Below are positions 63,626 through 64,000 of a stretch of 64,000 nt of DNA, one piece after another. Position 1 is the first letter of the stretch, and each line of letters begins with the position of its first letter. The notes under the pieces are model-generated. The model saw nothing but the letters and a program-made list of their open reading frames with translations. It ran no database searches and was not told the origin of the DNA. The stretch covers positions 12,370,657-12,434,656 of the forward strand of contig NC_080718.1 of NCBI RefSeq assembly GCF_019097595.1, written 5' to 3'. This DNA is from Hemibagrus wyckioides (lineage: Eukaryota; Chordata; Actinopteri; Siluriformes; Bagridae). Made by a program: the position numbers and the translations under genes.

Positions 63626-63869
63626 GGGGCGGTGGTAGCTCAAGTGGTTAAGGCTTTTGTTCATTGTCTGGAAGATCAGGATTCAAGCCCCAGCTCTGCC
63701 TATCAGCCACTGTTGGGCCCTTGAGCAAGGCCCCCAACCCACCCTGCTCCAGAGGCGTTGAATTACAGCTGACCCTGTGCTCTGACCCCAACCCCCAAGG
63801 TTGGGATATGCAAAGAAAAAATTTCACTGTGCAGTAATGTATATGTGACAAATAAAGACAACTTAACTT
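63626..63869 (+). mobile_element. tRNA-derived SINE, copy 2 (best preserved)
   Basis: The A box TGGTAGCTCAAGTGGTTA and B-box-like GGATTCAAGCCCC are well kept, giving a clear tRNA-like head. The body GGGCCCTTGAGCAAGGCC and the end ATGTGACAAATAAAGACAAC match the copy at 30746. It is the best preserved of the three copies in the window. Confidence 0.88.
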
Positions 63870-64000
63870 ACCATCCAGAAGTTGGCTGCTAGTTTGAGCT
63901 GAGAGCCTTCAAGAAAATATGAAATCATTCTGAATAAAGGAGCATATGGTGCGACCCAAATGGCTTCTTACACACTGTGCACTTACACTATGCACCCCCT

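Noticed and set aside
63626..63869. tRNA gene suggested by the A and B boxes
   Set aside because: The sequence continues into a SINE body and tail shared with 30746-30973, and no full tRNA cloverleaf with acceptor stem is seen.

Overview
This window looks like a teleost fish chromosome, and it is mostly intron. It is AT-rich and intron-bearing, with no operons or bacterial signals. It is full of (AC)n, (AG)n, (ATT)n and (ATCC)n arrays, Tc1-like transposons, tRNA-derived SINEs and 3' ends of fish-type LINEs. The SINE with a TGTGACAAATAAAG tail resembles elements I recall from catfishes and other otophysan fishes, but the species cannot be fixed from the sequence.

The one protein-coding host gene I recognise lies on the minus strand: the 5' end of nhsl1 (Nance-Horan syndrome-like 1). 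Four possible first coding exons are read at 43934-43604 (1a, with a WAVE-homology domain), 23899-23884 (a five-codon mini exon), 15667-15376 (a less certain 97-codon exon) and 5664-5610 (an 18-codon basic exon). Each starts with an ATG and ends in a GT donor in the same phase (one base into a codon). All can join the common second exon at 3834-3682, which carries the conserved [12 protein letters not shown]...RPPCVEELH block. The rest of the gene lies off the left end. The window is thus about 40 kb of alternative-promoter and first-intron territory, plus about 20 kb of upstream DNA (43935-64000).

The space between exons is repeat-rich. An apparently intact Tc1-like element (1810-3057) has an uninterrupted DD34E transposase. 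A second Tc1-like element (25798-27068) is dead through a frameshift, a nonsense codon and loss of the catalytic Glu. Three copies of an internally deleted Tc1 derivative lie at 25117-25625, 46328-46508 and 60432-61789, and the last was later split by a 5'-truncated LINE. A hAT-like non-autonomous element (10089-10716) sits inside a Tc1 relic with an 8-bp target duplication. An inverted dimer of one Tc1 5' end occupies 51978-52912. SINEs, LINE tails and an (ATCC)n-linked repeat family fill much of the rest.

Upstream of nhsl1 no host gene could be recognised. Some CpG-richer, low-repeat blocks (about 53930-54560, 56640-56840, 57600-57990, 62640-62830) could be regulatory or contain unrecognised exons. 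I found no CRISPR, no RNA gene beyond tRNA-derived SINEs, and no novel multi-gene system. The most informative result is the array of alternative nhsl1 first exons.
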